A stretch of DNA of 64,000 bases. Source: Omphalotus guepiniiformis (taxonomy: Eukaryota > Basidiomycota > Agaricomycetes > Agaricales > Omphalotaceae). The first letter of the stretch is position 1. Every line of letters begins with the position of its first letter. Shown here piece after piece: positions 1 to 11,330 of this stretch. The stretch covers positions 3,033,891 through 3,097,890 of the forward strand of contig JAQOOI010000022.1 of assembly GCA_028554645.1 (NCBI GenBank). Direction: 5' to 3'. The notes beneath the pieces are model-generated. The model was given only the letters and a program-made list of their open reading frames with translations, was not told the origin of the DNA and searched no databases. Both the position numbers and the translations under genes were made by a program.

Positions 1-394
1 TCGGTCACGAGAAACTCAATGTCGGGCCCGAGGAACTCTTTTTCTTGAAGCTCGTAAATTATTTGCATAGCTTCCTAGCCATGAATATTACACAATTGAA
101 GGACATTTCCATCTTACCGTTCGACAAGTTGCATTGGTAGTAGTAGACTTGCAGTCAGATATGATATGAAACTTGAGCAATCTGCATGCCTCAGAGAGCA
201 TATATTCAGTTTACAATACAATCGCAGCAATTTCTCGAAAGCTGGATAGATGAAAAGCATCCATCCCGTGAGAAGGTGAAGGCTCTAATTATAATACCGA
301 AGCTGTGCCTGCCTTGTACATTTGCCAAGTTGCTTATACTCTCTTTCTCTCTCTTCAACATTCCTTCCCTGCTTCATTCAATAAGTCTGAGAAT
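1..394. other. intergenic, left edge of window
   Basis: No coding region could be supported here. The stretch runs into the pyrimidine-rich leader (CT-rich around 345-385) directly ahead of the RVS167 start codon, which is typical of fungal core promoters. Any gene further left lies outside the window. Confidence 0.5.
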
Positions 395-2224
395 ATGAAG
401 GGCTTCACAAAGGCGGTGAAAAGGTACAGATTCTCATAATCTGGGGAAATCCTTTTACTAACTGAATTATAGGACTCCGTTCTTGGTGACCAGTAAGGTT
501 GGCATGTCCAAAAGTAAGCTTACTTGCTCCTGGATCGCTCACTGAAAGCTCAAATCGAACGTGTATCATGCTTGGCTACTTCTCCTCCCTTCATCGCCCT
601 GTTTTCTCGTTAAGAGTCCAGCGATCCTGAATTCGATGACTATCAACGCCATTTTCAATCTATGGAACAAGCGGTTGAGAAATTACTCAAGGACACCAAG
701 GCTTTTACTGACGCTGTCAATGGTACGACACTGCTCGCTCAACTTGCGCTCCATCCGGACTGATTTTGAACACTTGCTTTTCCCGACAAATAGCTCTCTT
801 TACTTCTGGCGCTGGATTTGCTTCACACTTTTCCACCATCTTTCACCCCATCTCTGGCGAGTACGATCTGATTGGAAAACATCCCAATGCGGCACATACA
901 ATACGTAGTGTGGATAAGTACGAAGGCGCTTTCGAGGATCTGCGTGTGTCAATATCACCCGAGTTGGAACTCATAGAGAGTCGAATCGTTGGACCAACCA
1001 AAGAGTATCAGTCCATCATGAAGATGATACGGAAAACTATTGTCAAGAGGGACCATAAGGTCTGTTTTCACCACTCTACCGCCCTTTCTCATGGATACCT
1101 ATATCATTCTGCTTACAGCTGGTCGACTATGATCGGTTTAACAATTCGTTGACGAAACTTCGAGACAAGAAGGAGAAATCTTTGAGTGACGAGAAGAATT
1201 TGTTCAAGGCGAGCTATATTACTTTTATCCTCAGAATTGGCGCATTAAAGACCCTATAGCTCGAGCAAGACTTTGAGATGGCTACCAATGAATATGATTA
1301 CATCAATACCGCACTCAAGAATGATCTTCCCCGATTCATTACAATGTCGACGCAATTCATTGATCCCCTCTTCCATTCGTTTTTCTATATGCAGTGAGTA
1401 AATTAGATGCGTCGTGTGACGAAGGATTGAGATCGCCCACAGGTTAAACATCTTTTACTTGATCCTGGAGAAGATGAACAACTTTGCAGAAGAAACCAAG
1501 TATGATGTTTCCAATATTCCCGGTTCCCAGATATCCTCGAACTACGAGGAGCAGAGAACAGATGCGTGGAGTCAGATAGAGAACTTGAATATCACAAAAC
1601 GGATTATTTCCACTTGTACGTTGTCATGTACTCCTATCATTGAAATACTGAGGATTATCGGCAACAGCCAAGTTGGTACAAGCAAATCGTGCTGCTGGTG
1701 GTACTGGCAGCGTGAATCGTACCCCGTCGTCTACCTCGTCCGTGGGTTCAGCCAGATCCCCTCCGACCTCAGGCTTTAAGAAAGCACCCCCACCACCACC
1801 CCCTTCGATGGCTTCAATGGCTGCACCTCCCCCTCCTTATAGTCCCTCTAACAGTGCGACGAGTGTGTCAAGCTCTGCTGCGACGAAGAGAGCCCCGCCT
1901 CCGCCTCCACCTTTGAAACCAAAGCCTCAACTTGCTCCGAAGCCACAATTCGTTGTAGCTTTGTATGATTTCGCTGCTCAGGTATGAAATTCAGATTATT
2001 CCCTCGTCTAATCCCCTGATGTCGTCCTGTGCAGGCCGAAGGTGACCTTTCCTTCAATGCGGGAGATCGAATAGAAATTGTGGAAAGAACGGCTAGCGCA
2101 GAGGATTGGTGGACTGGGCGATTGAATGGCCAACAGGGTGTCTTTCCTGGTTAGTCCTGATTACTTACCATTGGGTCACTCATCATTGAATCGCATTTTA
2201 GGCAACTATGTTCAAGACACGTAG
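395..2224 (+). CDS. RVS167: BAR-SH3 endocytic adaptor (amphiphysin/Rvs167 family)
   Basis: An amphiphysin/Rvs167-type protein that bends membrane and links to actin during endocytosis. The start at 395 opens with [10 protein letters not shown], the usual N-terminus of this family. The next exons encode a BAR coiled coil (for example [20 protein letters not shown]). A proline-rich linker with runs of five to seven prolines follows near 1780-1920. A C-terminal SH3 domain begins FVVALYDF and ends GVFPGNYVQDT before the stop. About nine introns can be drawn, all with GT-AG ends except one GC-AG intron after NLFK (about 1210-1260). The product is about 440 residues, a normal length for the family. 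Family assignment is firm. Which of the two yeast paralogues (Rvs167 or Hob1-like) it matches cannot be told from sequence alone. Confidence 0.92.
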
Positions 2225-3391
2225 CGTGCTATGAAGAAGGAGTTTATTTATGGCAAAGGATGTGTAACTACTGTTCGCATAGATTCATGTCCGACCGCTC
2301 CGACCGCAATCTCTATCTTATTATTTTGGATGAAGTCACTATCCTGTGGGATTCACTGCAAGCTGTCTGTCTATAGTAGTGGGGCAGTGGGGCAGCGTCT
2401 AAAAATGACGTTCAGCTAATTGTAGCGCTCTGGCGCTCCGAACTCAATGGATCTTATAACTGCATATTGTGCACTGCATGGTGCAGTGTAACGTGTGCAC
2501 ATGTTGACGTTGAAGCTTTGAAGATTTACCTCGACCTCAAGACTCAAGAGGGTTCGATCAGAAACAGAAATAGTAAAGTTCACGATGCTGTTGAAGAATT
2601 GCCTCTTAGAGAGAAATTATCACGCTGCATGATATTACCGATGCAAAAGTGACTCTAAATTAGTTTCAATGAGGAGCAATTTTCCCCGCGCGCCTTTTCA
2701 TCAAGGACGTAAGACTGCGTCTTGCGGAGCATGTGTACGCCAGCGACCACTGAAAACTTTTTTTTCTGGGCGCTCGCGACGAGCCCGAGGGCGCAGTGGT
2801 CACGGCGGGCTGCGCACCTGCGCACGGCCCATCACTATAGATATAACGTCGAAGGCGGCGGCGATTGACGAACAATGAATTAGCACAGTGTCTGAGTGGC
2901 TGGGAAAAGATTCGTATCATGGATCATATGTGCTGCACAGGAAACCTTCTGAATGGTGAATAGACGCTTTGTGGCGTTGCTTAGCGCCGAGCGCTGAACG
3001 AAAGGTGTGCACCTCATCCAAGGTACTTGAGAAAGAAAGGCCTTGAAAGTGAATAATTTGTAAAGACAATGGGATTCAGAAAGTGTTCAAAGTGTTTCGA
3101 GGAAACTTTGCTGCGGTCCAAGCTGCGAGTAGGTGACAGAAGCGCAGAATGATAGACAGGAAGAACATATGATAAACGCTGAAGAGGGGTATTTGGAATT
3201 CGAAGAAGACACAGATTAGATACCTCTGATGATGAATGAGTCAAATTGAATACGGAGGCGATACCATCCCGACAGATTGAAAGTGACTAGAAATGCGTTG
3301 ATGTGCTAGTAAATAGTATTCAGAAGTGATATAAGTAACAGCATATACTCAACTCCAAGTCCCAAGTCATCATCCACTGCTACACTCAACA
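2225..3391. other. intergenic region with a GC-rich island
   Basis: No gene was recognised in this 1.17 kb. Between about 2690 and 2835 lies a GC-rich block unlike its AT-richer surroundings. It contains inverted 8-bp arms (GACCACTG at 2745-2752, CAGTGGTC at 2794-2801) and two copies of the palindrome TGCGCA. Short open frames on both strands across this block look like chance products of GC richness. The rest presumably holds the 3' end of RVS167 and the promoter of the next gene. Confidence 0.45.
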
Positions 3392-4024
3392 ATGCCAGGA
3401 AAGCACGTACGATTCGCAGAGGGCACTCTCGCCTACCCTCCTACTCCTTCACCCACCTTTTCTTCTTCGTCGCTTCCTTCGACATCGGGGCCATTCACCC
3501 CGCCTCCTATAAACCACTACGGTTCGCCCTATGCAACCACAGATCTACCACCAGTGCATACAGTTATCCATCCTGCTCTCGCTACGAGCAACCCAATCCA
3601 ATTCGACATGTCTCTTCCTTCAGAGAATGTAGCACTTCTGCACCCCAAACTGCTCTTACAATCAGCAACCAAAGAGCCGCTATCCATTCTAATCATACAA
3701 TTCGGCCAATGGCGAATTCCCATCACGCCGCGCCCCGGATCTGGGGTAGCATTCATAACTGTTGCTGATGTCCTCGCCGGACTGTACTCTTATTTCCGAA
3801 TAAACGCCTCAACCCAAGAATACTCAGCGTTAGCACCCAAGCAGCAGCAGGTGGTGAATGACGCATATGTCGCCCGCTACAGGAGATGCCCTGGTGAGCA
3901 GGGTAGGCTTGAGAAGGCAAAAGGAGTTAAAAAGATCGACTTTTTGGGTGGACATAGTATGTTCAAGGGGTTATCTCCTTCGAAGGCACCGGGCGTATGG
4001 GAACTTCATGTTTCTCACTCATGA
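3392..4024 (+). CDS. DUF6699 domain protein, function unknown
   Basis: A 210-residue single-exon protein. The N-terminal third is rich in Pro, Ser and Thr (PPTPSPTFSSSSLPSTSG) and probably disordered. From about residue 85 it carries a compact domain (WRIPITPRPGSGVAFITVAD, then VKKIDFLGG and WELHV) that I recognise as the DUF6699 family expanded in Agaricomycetes. In that family the VTVxDVL segment, an Arg-rich middle and a final W-E-L-H strand are conserved. The ATG follows the context CAACA and a CT/CA-rich leader at 3350-3390. There is no signal peptide, membrane segment or catalytic motif. The molecular function of the family is not established. Confidence 0.8.
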   Translation: MPGKHVRFAEGTLAYPPTPSPTFSSSSLPSTSGPFTPPPINHYGSPYATTDLPPVHTVIHPALATSNPIQFDMSLPSENVALLHPKLLLQSATKEPLSILIIQFGQWRIPITPRPGSGVAFITVADVLAGLYSYFRINASTQEYSALAPKQQQVVNDAYVARYRRCPGEQGRLEKAKGVKKIDFLGGHSMFKGLSPSKAPGVWELHVSHS

Positions 4025-4426
4025 ATCCCCATACTTACTCTCCTACCCCCCTTCACCCGATACCCAACTTGACGATCCATACCCCTTATGCCTTATTATT
4101 GTATTTCTAGTCCAAAGAACATTGAACCCCCCACTTACCTATATACTCATGTGGATTTGTGTAGCTACAATTAGTTTATGTAACCTTGATACGACTTGAT
4201 GAATGAAATAAAAAGATGGAACGACAATCCAGACTGACAGAGTGGAGTCGAGCAATCCGCCAGTCGAGGCATAACTCGCCGAGGCCATGCAGGCTGAAAT
4301 GAAATCAGTGGATTCTGATTGGCCAGTGGCAGTCCAGACCACGATGACTAAGCATCGGTCAGCTTTTTGGGGGGCTGAATCCGGATATTTAATTCCTTCG
4401 CCTCTTTACCTTGACTATAGACAATC
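4025..4426. other. intergenic
   Basis: Contains the 3' flank of the DUF6699 gene and the promoter of ISA1. No open frame with coding character and no RNA gene were seen. Confidence 0.45.
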
Positions 4427-5165
4427 ATGTCGTCCTCGCTCATTCACCTTGCACGTCTACAACATGCTGCACGTTATTCTGCTCTCCCATTTCTTTATCC
4501 TTGTACCCCGACATCGTCCGTTCCAGTCCGCAGAGCGATGATGTCAGCTTTCCGACCTAGAGATGATCCTCATCATCCTCCACTCACTGATTCGCCTCCG
4601 GTGGTAGTACCGTCTGCTACTACTTTGTCATCGGATGCTGCTGCGCCACAGACTGCGGCACGACCTCCTCCTGCACCCAAGGCGGAGAAAGCTAGGCCGA
4701 AGATTCGGGCCAAGAAGGCGGCATTGACAATCGTACGTTTCCTTTTCTTCTCTTCATCCGGCTAGCAGATCGCTGAGTGTGTTGTTCCTTAGACACCAGA
4801 GGCAGTGTTGAGACTACGAGCATTACAACGAGGGCCGACTCCTCAGCTCATACGAATTGGCGTCCGGAACAAGGGATGTGCTGGTCTATCCTACCATCTA
4901 GAATACGTAGACAAACCGGAGAAATTCGATGAGGTGGTGGAACAAGATGGTGTGCAGGTTGTCATTGACAGTAAAGCCCTGTTCTCCATTATTGGAAGCG
5001 AAATGCTCTGGCATGAAGGCGCTTTGAGGTATGTCAGCTGTTGTTCTCTGCCTGATGAGTCATGCTTATCCTATTTCTTCCGTTTCTAGCTCCAAGTTCG
5101 CTTTCAAGAACCCGAACATCAAGGACGCTTGTGGATGCGGAGAGTCTTTCACGGTTTCATCGTGA
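4427..5165 (+). CDS. ISA1: mitochondrial iron-sulfur cluster assembly protein Isa1 (A-type carrier)
   Basis: An A-type iron-sulfur carrier of the HesB/IscA family that helps mature [4Fe-4S] proteins in mitochondria. Three exons: 4427-4732, 4793-5028 and 5090-5165, joined at GT-AG introns. The first exon starts with a basic, Arg/Ser-rich presequence (MSSSLIHLARLQHAARYSAL) fitting mitochondrial import. The core domain starts LTPEAVLRLRAL-like at the second exon. All three conserved cysteines are present: one in NKGCAGLSY and two in the terminal ACGCGESF. The protein ends 5 residues after that motif, as usual. The Pro/Ala-rich stretch between presequence and core is long but common in fungal Isa1. 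Confidence 0.93.
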
Positions 5166-5612
5166 TCGTAATATTCTATGTCATATTATATTCTCGCCAT
5201 TGTCGCACACGCCCCAGATTCACGATATCCCATGTATCAATATCTTAATCGTCTGTAGAAGCCACGTCTTACAATATACACACTTTTGTGCATCAAAGTA
5301 TATGCGTGATTTTTTGCAAGCAGAGTGAAATTTAATTGTACAGTTGTCATTACAGAGTTACTATTCCAGGGCGAGGCAGAAAGAACGAAGTGGGGCGATT
5401 TAAAGCTGTCCAATATGCACAACGACTATCTCATGAGTCAAGGAACTCCTTTTGCATATCTGCAAAGGCCGCGGCGCCAACCCCAGCTAGGCCGAGCTGA
5501 AGTATACACACAGCCGTGTGCCTGTACAGCGTCTCAAGCGCCGGGTGCACTGGTCGTCCTTGAGATTCTAGAAAACAAGATCGTTAGGAACGAAAAACTG
5601 ACGCTAGAAACG
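5166..5612. other. intergenic between convergent genes
   Basis: Space between the 3' ends of ISA1 (+) and the Gid1 gene (-). A frame of about 120 codons on the plus strand (5325-5687) overlaps the Gid1 terminus and has no recognisable domain. I treat it as chance. Confidence 0.45.
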
Positions 5613-8107
5613 CTACAACTCACTAAGGATAGCCTGATTAAGTTCATTCGCCAACTGACTTCGAGCTTCCTGCCCCGCCACCTCTGAAATTGTTCCACCG
5701 GCATTCAGTGGGTCAGGCGAAGCAAGAATAGAAAACGTTTGCATGAAAATCGACTTTATCTCAGGACTATCAGTCGCCCGATATTCCTTGTCCAATGTTT
5801 GTCCATACGTTAGAGCTTCATTCAGCGCTGCCGCATATCGGCTTTTGCTCGAGGGGGTTCGGGATATTGGGGTATCGGCAGTCTCCACCCCATTCGTCCC
5901 ATTCGTCCCATTCGTAGCCGAGCCCTTCAATAGAAACATCTCGTCGTCTACATCCATCCCCATCCCGTCTTCCTCAACTCCGACGTCCTCCCATGCACCC
6001 TCCTCCTCTTCCCCAGCAGCCATAGTAGCTTTCATCTTCTTCTCCAGCTCTGCCGCTTCCAAAACAAGCTCGACAAACTTTCGGCATCGAAGTTTGACGA
6101 GCATTAACCCTTCCTCTGCTTCTAGCACCGTAGGATGGTGCTTACGGGTTTCCGTGAGCGCCGAATCGATGTTACCGGAAACAACAGAATTGACGATTTG
6201 TGTTCGGAGCTCGATGTCGGCTTCAAAGTTAAGGGAGCGGCCTGAGAGTCTCGAGGTCGAAGGACCGGGTATGTCGTCCATTTCGACGTCGTGATCATCC
6301 TTGGTGGAAGAGGATGGAGTGGACGCGGGACGTTCATCCGTCAGACCCTGAAATTGCTTTTGGAATGTCCGAGCGGTCTTGACATACCCATGATGGGCCA
6401 AATAAGACAGAACCAGCTCATTGATGGTGCGCTTGCTCTGTTCTTCTGATACAGTCTGTGTCGGTTTCATATCGTCCTCCCTCTGTCGTCTGAAAAGTCC
6501 TGCGTCCAGCGGTTTGTGAAGAATATTCAGCCACGTCTGGTTGCGCTGCTGCTGAACGTGGTCTTCAATGTCAAATTTGAACGGCTCGTGGCCAAAGTTG
6601 ACTTTGATGGACTCTCCTTGGTGTTGGAGACCGACAGAGGGGTATAGCTCGATGCCTTTACCGACGTTTTCGAACACAGGACCTGATCGATGAGGATGGT
6701 TCAGTCACAATGTTTCACAAGATCGTCATGCGGCAAATTACCTAGGAATGTCCCGTTTTTGGTAAAGAAGGCCCGATTGGTACTGAAATCGATACCACAT
6801 CCTACAATGTCTCCCACTGTGACTGTCAGTTCCTGTATGTTTCGGAGAAAGCGCGGAACTTACATCCAAACGTAGGTCCGTAAGCAGTCCCATTCTTCTC
6901 GGCGGCAAAAGAGCACCCGTCATCCCCGTGGTATCCCCAAGAATTGGGTTCCCAGCCAGGAAGTCGTGAAGTCCGAACATCGCGGCCAGCGAAACTATTA
7001 CGAACATACGCAACTTGAAAAAGATACGTCAATGACAAGATTCGCGAGTACATACCCAATGCTTATATTACTGCACAGCAACATTGCATTAGAGATGTTT
7101 GGGGCAGAAAGAAGCTAGACTGACGCTTTTTGATTCTTACTACGTATCTCTACTTCGTAGTAGTAGATACCGCATGCCGGAGGGATGGACTGAATAGTTC
7201 GAGCTGCAGCAGGGTCCCGCTCCCCATTGCAATTAGTACCTTGAAGACAATCAGTTTAGAGTAAACGTCTTTAGAAGGAAAAGAGACCACTTCACTGACC
7301 CTGATACGTGAGTTCACGCCCGCTTTCGGAAAGAGTCAGGAGATTATGGCGAAGCTCATCAGACCATCTTGTAGGCAATTTCATGATTTGGTCTGGAGAT
7401 GCGACCGTCCTCACGGGAGGCATCTCACGAGGGGGCGTGCTGAAAGTACTTTCTTCATCACTCTCATTCGCAGGAGACATTACTCCGGAGGAAGTGCGGG
7501 GCTCCTGAGTTTCAACGTTAGGCTTGCGACTGGGAGGCAGAGATGGGGGAGCTTCAGTCTGCAAGAGATGCCTCAAAGCTGAATGCTCCAAGTAAGCAGG
7601 GCGAGGGAATGAAGCGGATGAAGAGGGCATAAGCTGAGAAAGGTTCCCGGTCGAGCTTCGTGCAACACTTGGAGCCCTGACACCAGTAGCACTAGCACGT
7701 CTCGTCCTTGTAGGAGACGCGGAGGAGGATGGTAGACATGAAGGGTCAATGTTGCGTAAAGAATCCGCGCGGACAATCCGGGGTTCATATGAATATGCAG
7801 TCGATCGAGTTGGCCCTCTGACCATCGCTCCAACGGGTTGAGTGAATGACCTTGCTGCTGGTCTTATCGGGGAGGTACTGAGAGCAGAAGCGCTAGTAGA
7901 GGTTCCGCGTACGCCATGAGAGACACCTAGGCCTCTGTGATCGTCCACTGAAGTACGGGCTGAGTAGCCTTGGCTAGTAGGACGGGATCTACCGCCAGAA
8001 GTTCCAATAGGAATAGAGATAAAAGACTCTATATTTCTTGTTGGGGAAGTCGATGCATTGTTTCTTGGAATAGGGATACTGGCTGACCTAGCGGGTCGAG
8101 TAGTCAT
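5613..8107 (-). CDS. GID1: RanBPM/Gid1 (Vid30)-like SPRY-LisH-CTLH-CRA protein
   Basis: Likely the scaffold/substrate-receptor-linking subunit of the GID/CTLH E3 ubiquitin ligase (yeast Gid1/Vid30, animal RanBPM). The N-terminal roughly 270 residues are Ser/Pro/Arg-rich and low in complexity. A SPRY domain follows, split by introns: YYYEVEIRSKNQ, then GFAGRDVRTSRLPGWEPNSW and GCGIDFSTNRAFFTKNGTFL. Then come LisH (TINELVLSYLAHHGYVKTAR), CTLH (IDSALTETRKHHPTVL) and a CRA region (TEALTYG-like, ending LNQAILSEL). Five GT-AG introns all lie around the SPRY domain. The start at 8107 gives MTTRPARSASIP. Upstream frames are unlikely to add coding sequence because UMP1 starts divergently only 255 bp away. 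Domain order leaves little doubt about the family. Confidence 0.9.
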
Positions 8108-8362
8108 GATATAAGCTTGGAAATGACGGGGGCCAGGGCAAGCACAAATAATAGATATCGCAAGGACGGGTTGATATGGGCCGAAAGACGAGAAACAGAG
8201 ACCTGTAGAGAAGAGATACGAATAGTGGGAGTAGCGGAGAAAGAGATACTAAGGATGTTTTGGGCCTGAGAGGTCGAGATCATTTCAGTCACGAGATTCG
8301 AGGTCACACTACTTACGCGTTCCATCCTTTCTTGCTTTACCTTTTACTCTCACTTTCTTACA
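8108..8362. promoter_or_regulatory. shared divergent promoter of GID1 and UMP1
   Basis: Only 255 bp separate the start codons of the GID1-like gene (-) and UMP1 (+). The two proteins act in the same broad process, proteasomal degradation, so co-regulation from this region is a reasonable inference. No specific factor-binding site was identified. Confidence 0.5.
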
Positions 8363-9000
8363 ATGGTTCGTTCTATTCATCATGTTTCATCTCAGTTTTG
8401 CTCACAAACGAATCTTAGGATCCCTCTTTTCGAATCGTCCCTGGAAGCGCGCCCAAGTCTGCCTCCGTCGCCAAGACCTCAAACAGTCTCGGCCTCCATG
8501 ACACTTTACAATATGGACCTCGCAATATCGCAACAGAGGTCAAGTCGGAGGGAACCCTTAAGGAGCGATTAGAGAACGTCAGTAACTTTTCTCTATTCCA
8601 TCTTTGGAGACCCACTCATTCGTTGCGTCAGTGGGAGGAAACTCAGGACAATCTGAAACTCACCATGATGCGCAATGTGCATGGGTTGCACGCGCCTATG
8701 AGGATGTTGATGGAGCGAAAGATCGTTTCAGCCGTGCGTCGTCTTTCCCTTTACTATATGCTTCCTGAATCTGAGTTGATTTTGATATCAAGTCCCCACA
8801 TATGCCAGCACTACCTCAGTCCAATCTACATCTAGACGTTCTGATGGGCCGCGATGAGATAATAGAACCTGCGGACGTGTTTGGTGGTGAGTAGATCATG
8901 CTGAATGTTGATTGTGCATTCTCTGAACTTCAGTTTAGGCCCGATTACCGGCCCTCCGCTAGACATTCACCAAGAGATGGAAAAGAAACTTCGCATGTAA
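8363..9000 (+). CDS. UMP1: proteasome maturation factor Ump1
   Basis: A short-lived chaperone that assists assembly of the 20S proteasome and is degraded when the particle closes. The start codon ATG (8363-8365) stands alone in the first exon. An intron (8366-8418) follows at once, so the protein reads M|DPSFRIVPGSAPKSA. The middle exon gives LGLHDTLQYGP. The next gives MMRNVHGLHAPMRMLMERKI, the family signature. The last exons give LPQSNLHLDVLMGRDEII and the end DIHQEMEKKLRM. Four GT-AG introns were placed. The length, about 135-140 residues, matches fungal Ump1. An alternative is initiation at a downstream Met, but only the ATG-only exon keeps the conserved N-terminus. Confidence 0.88.
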
Positions 9001-9414
9001 TGGTCGCCAGTTCTGAGGACCTCGGGTTCTGTATCATAATTCTACACTCTCGATGAAAACATTGACGTTGTAATGATTGTGTTGGATTTTTTTTCGCGAT
9101 TGCGCCCGCGTTGAGGTTCTGTGTGTGTGATCTACTCCATAGCCCACTAATCTACCTTGAGATGCCAAAGATGTTTGAAGGCTCATGTATGTACTACAGT
9201 ATTTCAGCAGCGCCATTTTTCTGTTAGTAATGAACAGGGAAAAGTTTATTTCTCACTGTGTAGTATGCATCGCTCAATGTAGTACGAATTATATGAAAGA
9301 AATTTGTATCTTGCCACTCAAGTCAGTGCGCCACGGAGAGCATGGGAAATGCCGCACCGTTACGCTTTCTCCAAATTTGGAAATTCAGCAACTTCACCTT
9401 TCTCTGACTTCACA
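9001..9414. other. intergenic
   Basis: Carries the 3' flank of UMP1 and the promoter of MFAP1. A poly-T tract lies near 9086. Nothing coding was seen. Confidence 0.45.
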
Positions 9415-11330
9415 ATGTCAACGGCTACACGAAAGCAAGCCCCTCGAATGGCACGACCAGCTGCCAGGTATTGGAAAGGGAAAGCACCCAAGGGTGTAGC
9501 ACAAGTAGAGTCCGATTCTGATGAAGAGGACGAGGCGCCAGAAGTCGAGGAAGAAGGGGACGTTAATATTGGGGGAGAGGACATCACCGCGGAAGATGAA
9601 GGGGACGAAGATGGAGAGATGCCTATGAAGAAGGAGGCTATCAAGCCCAAGTCAATGAATATCGCGCTGAGAGATGTCAATATCTCGAAGGAGGGCAAAG
9701 TTATTGTTGCCGGAAGAGAAGAATCGGGTAGGACAACATTCGAGGAAGAGGAAGAGGGTAAGGTCTTTACTTCGTTTTCGCTGAGTGATGAATCTTAACT
9801 TGTTGCAGAATCAGAGGAAGATGAAGATGAAGATGTCAAGCCAGCGGCCAAGGAAGAGGAAGAAGAAGAGGTGCGTCCTCATGAAACTTTTGTTCAACTA
9901 TAGTACCAATACTTCTCTCTCTTCTAGTCAAGCGAATATGAATCTGACTCAGAGGAAGAAGAGAAACCTAAACTACAGTTCAGACCCGTGTTCGTTCCAA
10001 AGTGCGTATCATATACAACTCAACCGTGAAAGCTCACCAACAAGTGTTCTATAGACGCAATAGAGATACCGTTGCCCAAAGGGAAGCGATGTCAGAAATC
10101 TCTGAAGAAGCTTTAAAAAAGAAGGAAATGGAGCTCGAGGAACGTCGAAAACAGAGCCATGACCTTGTTGCAGAAAGTATACGGCGTGAACTGGCAGAAA
10201 GCAAGTCACTTTACCTCACCCCCTCATTGACACTAACTGAACATTGCTTCTTAGAGGAAAAGGAGGAAGAAGTCCCGGATGTAGATGATACTGACGGGCT
10301 GGATCCTCCTGCTGAGTTTGAAGCATGGCGGCTACGCGAGTTAGCGCGTATAAAGAAAGAGAAGGAGGAGGAAGTTCGCAGGGAAGAGGAGCGGCAGGAG
10401 ATTGAAAGACGTAGAGCAATGCCTGAAGAACAGAGGATGAAGGAGGATATGGAAAGAGCGCAAAAATTGAGAGAGGAGAAGCCGAAAGGCCAACAAAAGT
10501 TTCTACAGAAGTATTGGCACAAAGGTGCTTTCCATCAGGTTAGCCAGTCCGATCTCGTTTTTCTTCAAAGATATCTCATTATTATTTACTAGGACATGGA
10601 AATCCTCAAGCGACACGACTTTACAGAATCTACCGAGTCTACTGTCGATGTATCCTTACTGCCCCAAGTCATGCAAGTCAAGAACTTTGGTAAACGAAGT
10701 AGGACAAAGTATACACATCTGCTGGATCAGGATACCACTGTATCCACAGGAGGTTTCGGTGGTACGGCAAACGTTAAAGCTGGGGGATCGTCTACCGACG
10801 GCGGTGGTTGTTTCTTATGTGGTGGTCCTCACTTGAAGAAAGGTGATCATTTCGCGACTTCCTTTGCACTTCATAGAAATGCTTAATGCGATTTACTAGA
10901 CTGTCCCCAAAACACTGGTCCCAACGCCCAGCCGCCTGGGTCGGGGGCGAATGCTGGGCCGACTGGAGCTCGGAAATGGGGGGCTCCGCCTTCGGAGCCT
11001 AGGAAGTGGCGCGATGGTGGTGAAGTTGACCGTGGACATTGGCGTGGAGGCGACCGAGATAAGGGTCGTGAACGTGACCGTTCACCAAGACGCGAACGTT
11101 ATAGAGATTCAGATTCGAGAGACGATAGACGTTCGTCAAAATCCCCGAGTAGATACGACGGGCGTCGTTCGAGTCGAAGGTCGCGCTCGCGTGATATGTC
11201 GAGATCACGATCTCCGCCACCTCGACGGAGTAGCTGGCGTGATGATGGGCATGGTCGAAAGGAGAGAAGGCGTTCCCGAGAGCGATCAGAGGAGTGTTAT
11301 GGCGAGAAACGACGGCGTGTAGAGTATTAG
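9415..11330 (+). CDS. MFAP1: MFAP1-like spliceosomal B-complex protein with zinc knuckle and RS-type tail
   Basis: Homologue of microfibrillar-associated protein 1, a component of the spliceosomal B complex. The first half is very acidic ([15 protein letters not shown] and similar). It then has the MFAP1 core: [50 protein letters not shown] and [18 protein letters not shown], the strongest family signature. Beyond the point where animal MFAP1 tapers off, the gene encodes a CCHC zinc knuckle ([14 protein letters not shown]) and then a tail rich in Arg, Ser, Asp and Glu. About six introns were placed, one with GC-AG ends (donor near 10202). The knuckle and RS-like tail suggest direct RNA or SR-protein contact; that is inference. 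Confidence 0.9.

Noticed and set aside
2870..2940. tRNA-like phrase GTCTGAGTGGCT
   Set aside because: It resembles an A box of serine/leucine tRNAs, but no matching B box (GGTTCRANNCC) or acceptor stem follows at a usable distance.
5743..6294. 183-codon open frame on the plus strand
   Set aside because: It is exactly antisense to the acidic/Ser-rich part of the Gid1-like gene and shows only Ser/Pro low complexity; a shadow frame.
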